DNA from: Saccoglossus kowalevskii
Taxonomy: Eukaryota > Hemichordata > Enteropneusta > Harrimaniidae
Direction: 5' to 3'
DNA length: 26,975 nt
NCBI RefSeq assembly: GCF_000003605.2
Contig: NW_003124399.1
Span: 12,381 to 39,355, forward strand
Made by a program: the position numbers and the translations under genes. Positions 9,093-20,600 of the stretch are shown here, piece after piece (position 1 is the first letter of the stretch; each line of letters opens with the position of its first letter). The notes beneath the pieces were generated by a model. It made no database searches and was not told the origin of the DNA. It saw only the letters and a list, made by a program, of their open reading frames with translations.

Positions 9093-9808
9093 CTGTATAT
9101 AATTTAATAAAGTAAAATTTGGTTATAAATTCTGCTTATATTTTAAAATTATGCATTAACTAACACTGACCCTAAGAACTTGGTATGGCATAATATTCTT
9201 TGAACTTGTTCTTCGTTGTGTCAGCAAAAAAGTCACAAATTAGACTAAGGTACTTCATCATAATTTAGTGTTATATAATTTAAATAAGTTAACATTTCCC
9301 TATACGTTCTCAAAAGAATACGCGATAATGAAATGCACATGCATGAAAATAATCCTATACCGACGTTACGATTATAATGCGTGTTGTATGTTCTTGGAAC
9401 ATTCGCCTAAAAAAGAACTGATAAAGAACACGTACTGAATTCGGCGCAGAAATGTCCATAGTGAACTATTCCATTTGGCAATACGAATGCTGAATTTGTA
9501 CAGTGCCAATAGTGGTTGATGAATAGGTTAGGTCAATGGGTCACTAACTCGTACTGTTTCACGACGAAAATCAATCAAAAGTTGTAAGTATAGCTGTTAT
9601 TGTTTTTTTCGAAGTTATATGCATTCTACTATAATTTACTTTACACATGTATATTATGTTTATATTCTATGTTCGTCGTCGAAATACGTTGGTAAAGTGA
9701 ATATTCCGCTCAGCTGGAGATGTACACTCCCAGGGGGTCACTCAATATTAAAACCTTACACCATGTGCGTTCTTGCTAAAAAAAAAAATAATAGACCCCT
9801 TATTTCAG
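9093..9808. other. Upstream of the V exon; no feature recognised
   Basis: This should be intron between the signal-peptide exon and the first V exon, or another intron if more Ig domains exist. No hydrophobic leader with a phase-1 donor was found here. An A run at 9779-9789 and short AT-rich frames are the only structure. Confidence 0.45.
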
Positions 9809-9952
9809 ACATATATTGAGAACATCCTACCCCCTATTGCCAAGGATTCTTCTTTTTGCACTCAAGTGGAGCGTGATCAACTCAAACAAGTTACTGTGTA
9901 TGCAACTCCTGTTGTCATTCGTTGTTTGATGAAGAAAGATGAGAACTATTGA
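9809..9952 (+). CDS. Unrecognised 47-codon reading frame behind a splice-acceptor-like site
   Basis: After CCTTATTTCAG (ends 9808) the + strand reads TYIENILPPIAKDSSF, CTQVERDQLKQVTVYA and RCLMKKDENY, then TGA at 9950-9952. Composition is balanced and protein-like, unlike the AT-driven frames around it. In the same frame the reading continues upstream through an A run to KIIDPLFQ, so the acceptor may be incidental. It could be the last exon of a + strand gene or a fragment of a captured gene or transposon. I recognise no family. Confidence 0.25.
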   Translation, partial: TYIENILPPIAKDSSFCTQVERDQLKQVTVYATPVVIRCLMKKDENY

Positions 9953-10202
9953 CATGGGTATGAATATGATCATTTATTTGATAGTATAAAACACAATACA
10001 CACAATTTTGTCAGGATTCTTATTCCATCAGATACCATTACGCAATTTTATGTTCAGCTCCGAGTGACTTTGGCATGAATACAGGGTAGAAAACCCAGAA
10101 AAACGCAGGAGCTGAATGCGAATGAGGCCGAGGCGCGAAAGGAGTTTCGAAAGTGTGGATGACTCGGGGGGGGGGTGACGAAACGAAACGAAACCGTATA
10201 TA

Positions 10203-10481
10203 CCTTTCCGTCGTGTATTTAACACCATGAAACATTTGTCGAAAATAACGGGATTTTTATTATGAATAAATAATTGCTTTATGAAGTTTTATACACGACT
10301 GGAAGGTAAAAATACTGCTCGTTTCGTCCGATAGTTGTGATTATTGTACCTGTAAGACCCTCGTTTCGCCGCGTAATTGAAGATTTCTGATTATCTTTAA
10401 TTAGCGAAACGAACCGTTTACTAATTAAAATCCCCTTGTTTTCGGTAAATGTTTTAGGGTGTTAAATACACGACTGAAAGG
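10203..10481. mobile_element. TA-flanked MITE of 279 bp with 24-bp terminal inverted repeats
   Basis: The left terminus starts cctttccgtcgtgtatttaa (10203-10222) and continues to 10226. The reverse complement of 10458-10481 matches it at 23 of 24 positions. TA dinucleotides stand immediately outside both ends (10201-10202, 10482-10483), the target site used by Tc1/mariner-type transposases. The interior is non-coding. A third copy of the terminal motif lies inside (about 10291-10307, also followed by TA), so the element may be a nested or composite copy. Confidence 0.75.
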
Positions 10482-10789
10482 TAAATATATTGATGGAGTT
10501 GTGAAAAGATTTCTTATTGATGTCATGAATTATAGAAGAGATTAATTGTGTAGATTAGATTTATTTCCTGTATTTACTTTAAGTTCAAAAATTTCTTTTT
10601 ATTTATATAGTATGTGCTTTTTCCAATAATTGTACTGCAGCTCCTAATTACAAATAAATAAATAAAAATACTGCTCAAGTTTCGTCTCCGGCCGCGGCGG
10701 TGGTTTATTGCTTAAATATTATTTTCAGCAAAATTTTGTAAATATTGTGCGTATAAAACCCATTTTCACTGAATACAGTTTAATTTATA

Positions 10790-11103
10790 TTACGTGTGTT
10801 ATGGCGGGAATGTCCCGGTGGGAAAGTTCAGGTGGACATTTGCGGCCTGGTCGGGGCTATGGGTCCGCCAATTCGGGGCCTCGGGCGGTGTATGGTAGTG
10901 GTTGTTGCAAGAGGGGCCTACAGCGGGCGCAGCAGCCCTGTGAGTTTATTTCTGGGGGCCTATTGCAGACATTAGCAGTTTATAAGGGGCCTATTTGCTT
11001 CTCGCGCGGGCCCGCTTTAAAAGGTGAAAAACACCCCGCTTTCCCGCTAAATTTGGAACGCATATGGGGTAGTTACAGCATATATAGTGACCCCCCCCCC
11101 CCG
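10790..11103 (+). other. GC-rich patch with repeated GGGGCCT motif and open frame
   Basis: Between AT-rich flanks the sequence becomes G+C-rich, with four GGGGCCT boxes at irregular spacing, an ATG at 10801 and an open frame to 11139 (GHLRPGRGYG, GLLQTLAVYKG). The product resembles no family I know, is rich in G, R and P, and ends through a 12-C tract, so it is more likely open because the patch is poor in stop codons. It could be a promoter-like island, or part of a transposon with different base use. Confidence 0.3.
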
Positions 11104-11139
11104 GTGTACACTTCGGTAGTTGAGTGTCGACGGCAGTAA

Positions 11140-11573
11140 AATGTGACTGCCCAGCTTCCCTTGTATAAAATAATGTAATGGAAACGAAATGACATCATTC
11201 TTCATAGAAATGCACATACATTTATTATTTATATTTCAGAAAGCAAGAAATTAGCCACAATACACATTTTTTCATCGTGACGTCAGCGTAGCACAAAGAA
11301 TTAAAATGAATACTAGTGCAGCTATTAAATAAAAAAAAACGGAAAATAAAAAATCATACATTAAAAGGAGAAATGTCTCGCACAACCACCCCCAATGGCG
11401 GCCAGACTTTGACAGCTATAATTAACTGTTTCAAGAGGCCCCGAGAAGCAGTGAACCATCACAAAGGAATTGCTGAATTAGCAGGCAGAAATTAAAAAGA
11501 AACCGTTCGCACGGTGCATTCTACGAAATCGATGTGAAAAATTGTGGAAAGGTACTGAGCAAAACTAAGACTT

Positions 11574-11637
<64 letters not shown>

Positions 11638-13574
11638 CTGACAGTTATAAGCTATTACTCGTTGCAGCTTCAATGGTTTTCAAAAGGGGCGAGCGGCATG
11701 TTACAGTGTATTAGTTCGCATGTGTTTCGCTGGTGATAGTCCTAGATTCATGGAGTTGTCAGGTGGTCGATTTTCCTTTTAATCATAGGCTGCCCACTTA
11801 GACAACACCGTGGATCAAAGACTAGCATTGAACCACTCCTACCTGTTACTGATGTTAAGCTCACTAGGTACACGTATATTGTGATGATATTCGTCACCCA
11901 CATGGCGCGTCGATTCTTGACATAGAATGCGATAATGGTGCTTTAGTTGAACCGCAGGTCAGTGACATGAGCAAACTGTATTAACGGCCATATTTGATAT
12001 CGCAATGTACCATGGGATAACTGTAGTGCAATGACCGAGCTTCGCATTTTCACAATAATCTACACAGTTCGTGCAGAGTTTATGTCATTGTTAACCCCCC
12101 CCCCCAACTTAACAGATATATAACATATCAATAATTTCAACATCGGTATATTTTTTTTATACATACCAAACCCATAGAAGCTTTGTCCCATAATAAGTGG
12201 AAATATATGTTTTGACTGCGGGGCATTCAGTGCTGCATCTTTTTGTCATGGAGATCTCGATTTATGAGTAATTCACAACTCGAGATTATTTTCTGCAACT
12301 ACAATAAGTTAGGACGCCAATGGCCTTAGTAATGCAAATCAGGCTCTGAATGACAATGTCGCTTACGCCACCACACCTTTTCGATGTAGTCAGTCTATTG
12401 TTATCAATGAAGTATTTTTTATTGTTTTTTTTTAATTTATTTTATTGTTTGCATTCACGTAAGTGTACCAAATGTAACGACATTAAAGGCCTTCAACAGT
12501 CAGAAAAAATAAATAGGCTGCGAAAGCCAATAACAATATTATCGAATGACCATGTGACCGCTATTGCCTGGTTCATAACTGAAAAACAATAGTATGGAAT
12601 ATTGTATTACTAGTATTTGATACGCCAGGTACATTAACCATGTATTTACTCATTCCAGCTATGCAAAAATATTTGATATTGACCTGTAAAAGGTAGCCAA
12701 ATCATTGTAGTTGTATATTTAATTGCACCTATATGAATAAATTCCCACCGTCCTACAAAATCGATGAAGGTCGATGCTACAATATTTTTTAAATACCCAA
12801 ATGGGACCACTGTGTTTTACTTCAAGTGATGTCGTGATCAGCAAATATGTTCTACATTGTTTGCAATTTCATATTCAATTGTACCGATACTATCTTACGC
12901 GCGTATATTCGTCTTCAAAGTTAATTCTGTTTATAATAAATAACACTTATTTTACAGAAAGTCGAATGCATAATATTCGATTCACTTCCGTCTAAATGAT
13001 ACTCGTTTTTGTGTGTGAATGATATAGTCATATATAGGCATTAAACGCAGTTTATTGCATTGATTGGATTTTATGCATAAAACACGTAACTCATCATTCT
13101 ATGGATAGAAATACTAGTGTCTGCACCACCACGGTAAAGATAAAATAGTTTGTCATTGTTATGTAAGCACCGAATATAAAAACCATTAATTGGCATGCAA
13201 ACTGATGAATGGTTTTATATTCTGTTCTCGATATTTATATGTCACGTGTAGCTAAATTCATGTATAATTTCTGGTATTATTCGAAATAACATATATATTG
13301 TTTCCCACGCTATGTGTTCGAAAATATATCCATACTGCTTATCTAAATACCCCCACCTTATCTGTAGCCTCAGTATATAGTCGTCGTCATATAGTATCCA
13401 AGGGTCATGACTTAGCCCACTGTTATTATTATATATTGTGTGTGTTGATGATTTACTGAAGTGATGTGTGGTCAAATGTTACAGTATATCTTTGATGTTG
13501 ATACAAAACTGTGTCAAGTTGTCCGTGATGCACACTTGGCACCCTTGATGGTTTGTTATAGAAGTGGTTGATGG
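11140..13574. other. Non-coding stretch with microsatellites
   Basis: Holds the ACT/AAT microsatellite (11575-11637) and a C tract (12095-12105). Short frames at 12350-12592, 12774-12995 and 13242-13475 are dominated by AT-rich codons and show no motif. Nothing else was seen. Confidence 0.5.
11575..11637 (+). repeat. Compound microsatellite (ACT)11(AAT)10
   Basis: Eleven uninterrupted ACT units (11575-11607) run directly into ten uninterrupted AAT units (11608-11637). The second motif differs from the first by one base, so it probably arose by a substitution and later expansion. Confidence 0.97.
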
Positions 13575-13626
13575 CTAATAAGTCACCCTAATAAGTCACC
13601 CTAATAAGTCACCCTAATAAGTCACT
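13575..13626 (+). repeat. 13-bp tandem repeat, 4 copies
   Basis: ctaataagtcacc is repeated four times without gaps; the last base of the last copy differs. No inverted partner was found nearby. Confidence 0.95.
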
Positions 13627-14920
13627 GACAAGTCATGCATATTAGGAACAAGAGTCATGTTTCCGAGTACTAAATTGATGGGAAATAGTTGGTTACTGAG
13701 GTGGAGAAAGAACTTGGAGTTGGACACTCACTAACCTGTAATAGTGAGGCGAAGGGGGAGCGGTGGATCTTGGGGAATTTCGTATTTTTTGAACCGTCGT
13801 CGTCACCAACTGGGGTGGGGGGTGCTCTGGCAATAATGCAGGAATGGCACACGAACATATGATTTAATGTAAATAGAGATGCTGATTAACTGGAAGTACA
13901 TAAAACAGTTGTCATCACTATTATTAAAGACCTACATGAACTCATTTCAAAACGACGAACTTTGGACTTCGTAATCGTAGTGAATGAGTAGTGAAATAAA
14001 AGGGTTATCCAACCATTAACCGTCAAACGTGCTTTTTGTCAGGTATCAGTGATTTAATATGGCTAGTGAAAATATATAGTCGACTCATTTAAATGCATAT
14101 TATTGATTGTTGGTTACAATTTGGGCGTATTTCTACTATCGGTGAGATATTTATGTTTTCAGCTTGTAATTGTGATGATGGAGTGCATTGAATCGACGAC
14201 TGTATGTTGAATACCAGTTTTAAGGAAGTACAGCTGCTGGTACCAGGCATTACGTACCTTGTGCACGTAGACAAGAAAACAAATATCACGACCTTTACAA
14301 AGACATAATCTGTAATCCATTACTTGTATCCCACCCTACTCTACGCTGTGGTATAACTTATTAGTCTGCTTTAAATACGGTGGTTACATGTAGTCTGGGA
14401 CCATAACAAGGTGTTGAAAGTCCGAGTCCACTGAAAGAATAAGCCGCACTACAGTGCCAATATATTGTGACATGAATACGAGAGATACCTGTGCGAGGCT
14501 ACTCCGTATACATGAGCTGAGAGCTTATCTTCAATACCGGTCTAATAGGTACACGTCTCCGGAAGTATGCTTAAGTCATGAGTCTTTACTTCTATTCAGA
14601 TCTTCTTTTATCAGAGTTAGCAATACCATGGGCTGAAAGATAACAAATTGCACTAGTCCCATGACCAATGCACTTATATAGTTCTATATGTTCCTGTGTT
14701 CCTTGGTTTAACATCATATGCTGATATGTTCCCAGTTTGGTCAAATAGCTGTCATATTAATACTCAACACCTGTCTGTGTGTACTTGTCTAGCAATTATA
14801 CCACACAATACATTAATGATGCATATTCGGATAACAATAGTATTTTCACCCTTTTTTAAAGGAATGAGACAGTGTTTTTTTTAAATTTATTTCCAGGAAA
14901 ATTAAATTTGCATAGCTTAC
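13627..14920. other. Non-coding stretch, no feature recognised
   Basis: Several short frames on both strands (13670-13858, 14089-14289, 14454-14636, 14696-14884) lack motifs and splice support. If the V relic at 14921-15043 belongs to the Ig gene, this is intron. Confidence 0.45.
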
Positions 14921-15043
14921 CTAATTCTTTAACAATAGCGACATTACACGTACTGTTGGATGAGTCATGAGTACACGTACAATCACACTCCATACGTCAT
15001 TGCCGTCCTAAGTGAACCATATGATCGGTGTAGCAATAGAATA
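14921..15043 (-). pseudogene. Possible damaged V second-half exon upstream of the Ig gene
   Basis: Bounded by an acceptor (AATAATGTCACAG ending at 15044) and a good donor (TTAG|GTAAGC, exon end 14921). It is 123 bp long, against 118 bp for the intact V second-half exon. One frame reads IIWFT-stop-DGND; two bases later, another continues MECDCTCTHDSSN then STCNVAIVKEL and one base before the donor. Together this is close to a D-x-G-x-Y-x-C F strand and a G strand ending in phase 1, the phase needed to join the V exon at 9092. It needs a 2-base frame change and has an in-frame TAG, so it looks like a dead exon of a second V domain. The homology is short and the call tentative. Confidence 0.28.
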
Positions 15044-15227
15044 CTGTGACATTATTTAGGAACATAAGGCAAATGTGTGTAAAATGTTCCAATGAATACA
15101 AATATTGTCATGTATTATCGAGATCCTTAACACTCCCTAATTACTATTAAAATATGTTTTTATTTATTTCATTTTGTTATCACAAAAGTCATAAATTGTC
15201 AAGAATTACTTATTATGATGAATACTG

Positions 15228-15278
15228 TTTTTTTTTTTTTGTTTTTTTTTTTGTTTTTTTTGCTGCTGTTGTTGTTGT
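15228..15278 (+). repeat. T-rich tract passing into TTG repeats
   Basis: Runs of 8 to 13 T broken by single G, then GCTGCTGTTGTTGTTG. Possibly the tail of a retroposed sequence, but no body was recognised. Confidence 0.85.
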
Positions 15279-15823
15279 GTGATAGGTATTGTTGATGTTT
15301 CGAAACCTTTCACTTAGGTAACCGAGATTCGATTGTTCTCCACGTTGGACTCACAAAAACACACAGAAGCTCAATTCGTGTCACCTTCGATTCTTCGACT
15401 GACTTGAGCTCTCCTCTGGAGACAGCTTCAAATCACTGTATTAACTTGTCAACCATTAGCCAATTACAATAGAGTATAAGAGACTTTCAGGCGTTGCCTC
15501 TAAACAAACAGCTAATCACACGAAAGTTTTACACATCATAATACAATTTATTAATCGTCACTATATTAGGAAAACCACTATCATAGTGTCAACGTCAGTT
15601 TATATTTATAGGCGCTAATGGTCTTGCAATAACATTCCACAGTTGACATTAATATACATCATTAGTTCTGGACTACGACCAAGGTACCGCATAAGCTTGA
15701 AATCGCAAGCTCATAAGAATGTGTCGACTGATCTCAAACAGTCCTGTCATCTGGCCTCATCATTTAACCTTTATCAGTAGATGTCATGGCAACCACCATT
15801 AAGCCGAAATATAAATCAAGATA

Positions 15824-15837
15824 GTTGTTGTTGCTGC

Positions 15838-15895
<58 letters not shown>

Positions 15896-15896
15896 G
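15824..15896 (+). repeat. (TTG)n microsatellite with CTG interruptions at its start
   Basis: About 24 triplets of GTT/TTG, interrupted only near the 5' end by two GCT/CTG triplets. Read on the other strand it is (CAA)n. Confidence 0.97.
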
Positions 15897-18800
15897 AATT
15901 GTTGAATTATTTATTCATTTTAGTGACACAACTTCTTCAGAAGATGAATGTCTTATTATCTGCATGTATTTATTTGTTGCTTTAGAATGGCGTTGGTAAA
16001 TATATTATTTGTGATCGTCATACGGATTGAGAAAACGTCGTTGCAACCATTTACGACTTTATAACATAATGCATATTTATAACATAATAACATACTCAGA
16101 ACAACAATCCATGACCAATTGCGACCATCGCATTTTGATCGAGAATAATCACTATATCATATCACATAGCACACCCTTTTACACTCTGGGTTTTATCAAT
16201 GTCTTATTGATTATTTTGTAAACGCTCCCGAATAATGTTAATAATTATTTGGTTGCGTGGACGTATTTAGCTGAGCAGTTTGAATGTGAAGCACGAATAT
16301 ATTACGTACCATGAGACGCGCTTTTCTTTGCTGACCGTTTTGATTTTCACGTCGCACAGATACGCGCATCTATATTTATTCTATCAGGGATTGACCATTG
16401 AAACTCGGGGTATATTTTTGTATAAATAATGCCGCCAAAATGTCATTAAACAAAAGTTCGGTCTTTCAATTCAAACGTTCAGTTATTTCGTTTGAAAGCA
16501 CTGACTTCCACGTCTTATTGAACTAGGCGACATAGCCATGTGTACGTGGGAGGGGTTGTTGTTTCAAAATTGACCTCCACTGCAAAATCTCACAGGTTAT
16601 TCTCGTGATTTTGCAACGCATGGTGCGGAGGCAAGATATGCGCTCTGGGCTCGGGGGGGGGGCAGTTGTATTATTTATATACAGGTAAGCGAGGCAACAG
16701 GTTTTTATAAAATAAAAAAATGCCCGGGCCAGATTTCTCAAAATCTCGCCCCTCCAAACCTACTTTCAAGAAAAACCCACCTTTTATAGTGCTTTGATTC
16801 CTAAAACCTTCAAAAAGAGAACCTTTGACCCATGGAAATGTCTATTTCAAAACATAAATGACAGACCGCTTGGGCGCCTCGCATTTACGATTGTATATTT
16901 TTATCCAATGTCTGGGATATAAAATATGGAATGCTTAGGAAAGAAGGAATATTCTTGAATATATGGCGTTGCGTCCCGGGGTTGCGTCGATCTTTATGCG
17001 ATGGCCGCGATTGGGCACGGATGACCAACATCGTTAAATGACAACGTTTTATCGAGGTGGCACTATACCACTATCGTATGTACAATCGGCTATGAATAGA
17101 TATTAAATTCCACGAAAATATGTAAATGACATTGCAAAACATTGAACCACAGATTACCATAATAATTGGTTTGACCTTTGTGCAACAAAGAAAGTGTTTT
17201 TTTTGTTCGGATAAATTAAATGGTCGACCTTGCATAAGTATTTTTGGGCTTTATATTATGCTTTTAACATATTAATAAATTGTCTACGTACTTAATAAAG
17301 ACCCCCCCCCCAGCAATGCATGTTTGACATTTTCTCACTGATCGCAACTTGTTTACTCTCTACCTGCGTGATGTTACATATTATGCAACATTCTACATTC
17401 AGGTGGAATCGTCTGTTTTTAGTATATGCGACGTATTAGCTCATCAAGCAATGGCAGGCCATGGGAATTTCCACCTTTACAAAAATCAATGCCTTGATAT
17501 ATTTAAATAATTCCATGGTACGTGTTTGTTGGGAGATCAATATTTTACCACAATATCTATATACATGTATTGAGAACGGAGAATATACAGTTTTCAGATG
17601 CTTAACTTTTACGCCTATTTTATCCGCTTTTATTCCAATATCGTAAGATAGTAACTTAGATTTTGTACTCGCTTATAAATACTCCTTGCCCATCTAAGGC
17701 ATAATTCTATAACATTCTAATACATTAAAAACATTGTGTGTAGCAGCAATAAACTTTCGTTTTGCTTTAATGTTAGGGACAAGAATATGATGGGTCTGTT
17801 TTCTGTCAAATGTAACGCATATTATATATATACTTTGGCTTCTCGTCATTCCGTAGTTTGATCATTTCTGAGAAATTATAATTCATTTTACAGTTGTTTA
17901 TTTTTATAGCAGTCACCTGACAAAGCACGACAAGCCCAAACTGTGTTACGTCTAATGTGATTTACAAGTTTATAATACAACCACAACTCCTAGGTTGTTT
18001 CATTTCAATCATGTAAAGCTACTGATATTTTACAAATGGTTGCAATTTTTAGATACACAACCTCATGCTCGAAGAGCAGGTTTTCAATAGAAATTAGGTG
18101 ACAGATAATTTAAAAATTTATCAAAAATGTATTTTTTGAATGGTTGAACAATTGGTTCCAAATAAGGCAGAAAATTCCATAGCTTCCCAAAATTGTATTC
18201 AATGCTTAAATATAATACGTAGTGTTATGAGCGCTACATGTGACCGTCATGAAAAATGGGAGGATTTTGAATATTAGTATAATTTATCCATGGAACAACC
18301 CATGCATGATGCAGTCCCCGTTAGTTATCGAATTTAAGATATATACTTTTGTTTATAGTGATATAGCTGGAATATAACCATGTCAGGAATATGATTATGA
18401 TGATTGTTTAACATAAAATGATTGACATTTGTCAAACGAGTACTTTTCCATATTGAGATACTGCTCTGGAACAGCATTAATTAAAACAAAATCAGACATT
18501 TTGAAAACATGTATATATCTATAACATGATGTACCGGTATAATGAATGTATAAAATTTGAACATAATCAGTCACAGCATGTCAGAGATATGGCTCTAGAA
18601 GCCCATTTATTAAAACAATATGGCCACCAGTCAGCCATTTTGAATCCGATGTGGAAAATAAAATGACTTGCATCTGGAACCCGTAATGTCTAATGTATGT
18701 ACTAAGTCTGAACGAAATCCATCCAGAAATGCTTGGTATTTGGTGATTTTTTTAGCACAAAAATGGTCACCATTCGGCCATTTTGAATAAGATCGTCAAA

Positions 18801-18991
18801 CCAATATATCTGTACATCTATGACATGATGTATAATGAATATTTAAAATTTGAACATAATCAGCCAAAGCAAGTCAGAGATATGGCACTAGAACCACATT
18901 TATTAAAACAAAATGGCATCCAGCCGGCCATTTTAAATCTTATCTGAAAAACAAAATGATTTGCATCAAGGTCCAATAATGTCTAATGTAT

Positions 18992-19016
18992 ATAATAATA
19001 ATAATAATAATAATAA
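18992..19016 (+). repeat. (AAT)n tail of the LINE
   Basis: About eight ATA/AAT triplets directly after the 3' end of the minus-strand LINE, the form of simple-repeat tail seen in CR1/L2-type elements. Confidence 0.9.
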
Positions 19017-19987
19017 CTCTATTTAATTAAGCGCAACAATTCCAACATATGAAGATCAAAGGCGCTGATACAATAAACAATCAGTCAAATATTAAAAGCA
19101 CATTTAAATAAGTGCGTTTTCAGTCTGGAATTAAAAATGTCTACTGAAGGACTAGAACGAACAGACAGAGGTAATTCATTAAAAAGTTTAGGACCTAAAT
19201 TTTCAAAAGCACGGTCTTTGTATAACACCTTGGACTTTTTACTACACATCTGACGAGTTTTAATAAGAAACTTCGATTCAGATCTTAAACTACGACTCGG
19301 TACATAAAATTCGATTAATTCACATAGATAATTTGGGGCAAAACCATACAAAGATTTATACACTAGTAAAAGTAATTTGAAATTGATTCTTTGTACAACT
19401 GGTAACCAATGAAGTTTAATAAAAATGTCTGTAATGTGGTCATATTTTCGAGCACGAGTGACAAGGCGGGCTGCTGCATTTTGTACACTAATAAGAGGTT
19501 TTATCTTAGTTACAGGGAGACCAGACAATAATGAATTACAGCTGTCTAAGCGAGAAGATATGAAAGCATGTACACTTTTCAGTATCAGATTGGGATAATG
19601 ATTTACGAATACGATTAATATTTCTTAGATGGGATATCCAGATCTACAAATAGTAGAAATGTGTGTTTCCATAGATAGCTGCGAATCAAACAAGACACCT
19701 AAGTTTCTAGCACTTGACGAAGCACTAACCAATTCTTCACCAATTGCGATACTAGACAAAGGACACGAGTCTTGTGAGAATCTCCGAGACGCCATGCACA
19801 CAAATTCAGTTTTCGACACATTCAAAAGTAGGAAATTACAAGACATCCAATCGCTAACATCTTGAATACATGTCTGAAGTATCACCCGGGCGCGAATTTG
19901 ATCATCTTCAGAAACCGATAAATAAATCTGTGTGTCATCGGCGTAAAAATGATATTTTACGCCGTGACGTCGCAATAACTCCAAGTT
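18995..19987 (-). mobile_element. 5'-truncated CR1/L2-like LINE with (AAT)n tail
   Basis: The minus strand carries the C-terminal part of a non-LTR retrotransposon ORF2. It starts in the palm with YHFYADDTQIYLS (catalytic YADD at 19945-19934), runs through the post-catalytic region, and ends in the thumb/C-terminal block: QNAAARLVTRARKYDHIT, LHWLPVVQRINFK, LLLLVYKSLYGFAPNYL and the stop at 19085-19087. That block is typical of CR1/L2-clade elements. Two frameshifts (near 19630 and 19575) break it, so it is dead. The 3' end runs into an (AAT)n tail at 18992-19016. TATATA at 18989-18994 and at 19988-19993 is a plausible target-site duplication. Truncation inside the RT is the usual result of incomplete reverse transcription. 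Confidence 0.88.
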
Positions 19988-20600
19988 TATATACCAAGTT
20001 TGAACAAAATCCATCTGTAAACAGCCGAGAAATGCTTGATTTTGATGATTTTTCAGTAAGAAAAATGGCTGCCATTCGGCCATCATGAATCAGGGGTACA
20101 TATGTATAATATTATGTATGTGTGAAGTTTGGATGTAATAGATCCAGGCATGTCTAAGATATAGGTCCAGGCACATGGACGCACAAAGATCCATAAGTCC
20201 CTGTTTTAGGACTGCGTCCAAACAGGTACTAATAATGTGTTCACATGGAATGTCTGCTTTTTAGATTATCATGTTTTCTTGGAAATGAATAAATATGAAT
20301 GACATGCATGTATGTGAATCATCACACAACAATTTTTGAATGACTGTGATCATTTTTTTATGCTGTAATGGTAGCAAACTACTTTAATGTTCAATGTTTG
20401 TACCAAGGTTGAATGAAATCCTTTCATATAAACCGGAGATGGAGTCCCAGAATGGCAGACATACTTTGATTATGATGAATTATTAGCATAAAAACGGCTT
20501 GAATTGGATCATGAAATGGATGGATGTGCATATGTATTCCCAGATGTATGAGTGAATAGAATGTAATCAGCCCAGACTTGTTCAAGATACACACATGCAG

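Larger units (their letters stand above)
15044..18359. other. Non-coding stretch with microsatellites; no exon recognised
   Basis: Contains a T-rich tract (15228-15278), a long (TTG)n run (15824-15896), and G and C tracts (about 16653-16661, 17302-17311). A stretch at about 15318-15345 has weak resemblance to a tRNA-type B box, too little to call a SINE. No V first-half or signal-peptide exon was found here. Frames at 16027-16221, 16523-16741 and 17461-17646 lack motifs. Confidence 0.45.
18440..20600. repeat. Old, diverged tandem repeat with unit of about 300-400 bp
   Basis: Two clear units start with ctataacatgatg (18519) and ctatgacatgatg (18818), 299 bp apart. They share further blocks in order: aaaatttgaacataatcag, agagatatggc, catttattaaaacaa, ggccatttt, and taatgtctaatgta. 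After the LINE insertion, the unit continues (accaagtttgaacaaaatcc at 19993, matching actaagtctgaacgaaatcc at 18699). A more diverged unit has accaaggttgaatgaaatcc at about 20402. A partial unit may precede 18519. Units are non-coding. This is either an old satellite-like array or a tandemly duplicated transposon fragment. Confidence 0.7.

Noticed and set aside
12350-12592. 80-codon + strand frame
   Set aside because: Codons follow local AT richness, there is a phenylalanine/leucine run from a T tract, and no family or splice support.
13242-13475. 77-codon minus-strand frame
   Set aside because: Low-complexity AT-rich codon use, no motif and no convincing splice sites.
14258-14320. Short minus-strand hydrophobic peptide before a GTACGT donor, considered as signal-peptide exon of the Ig gene
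   Set aside because: The hydrophobic frame has no Met after an upstream stop, and the frame with a Met ends in phase 0 whereas phase 1 is needed.
15318-15345. tRNA-like B box (gagattcgattgttctcc)
   Set aside because: No A box at the right distance and no clover-leaf arms, so neither tRNA nor SINE is called.
19988-20086. N-terminal extension of the LINE reading frame into the flanking repeat
   Set aside because: The extra residues come from the non-coding tandem repeat beyond the insertion boundary, not from the LINE.
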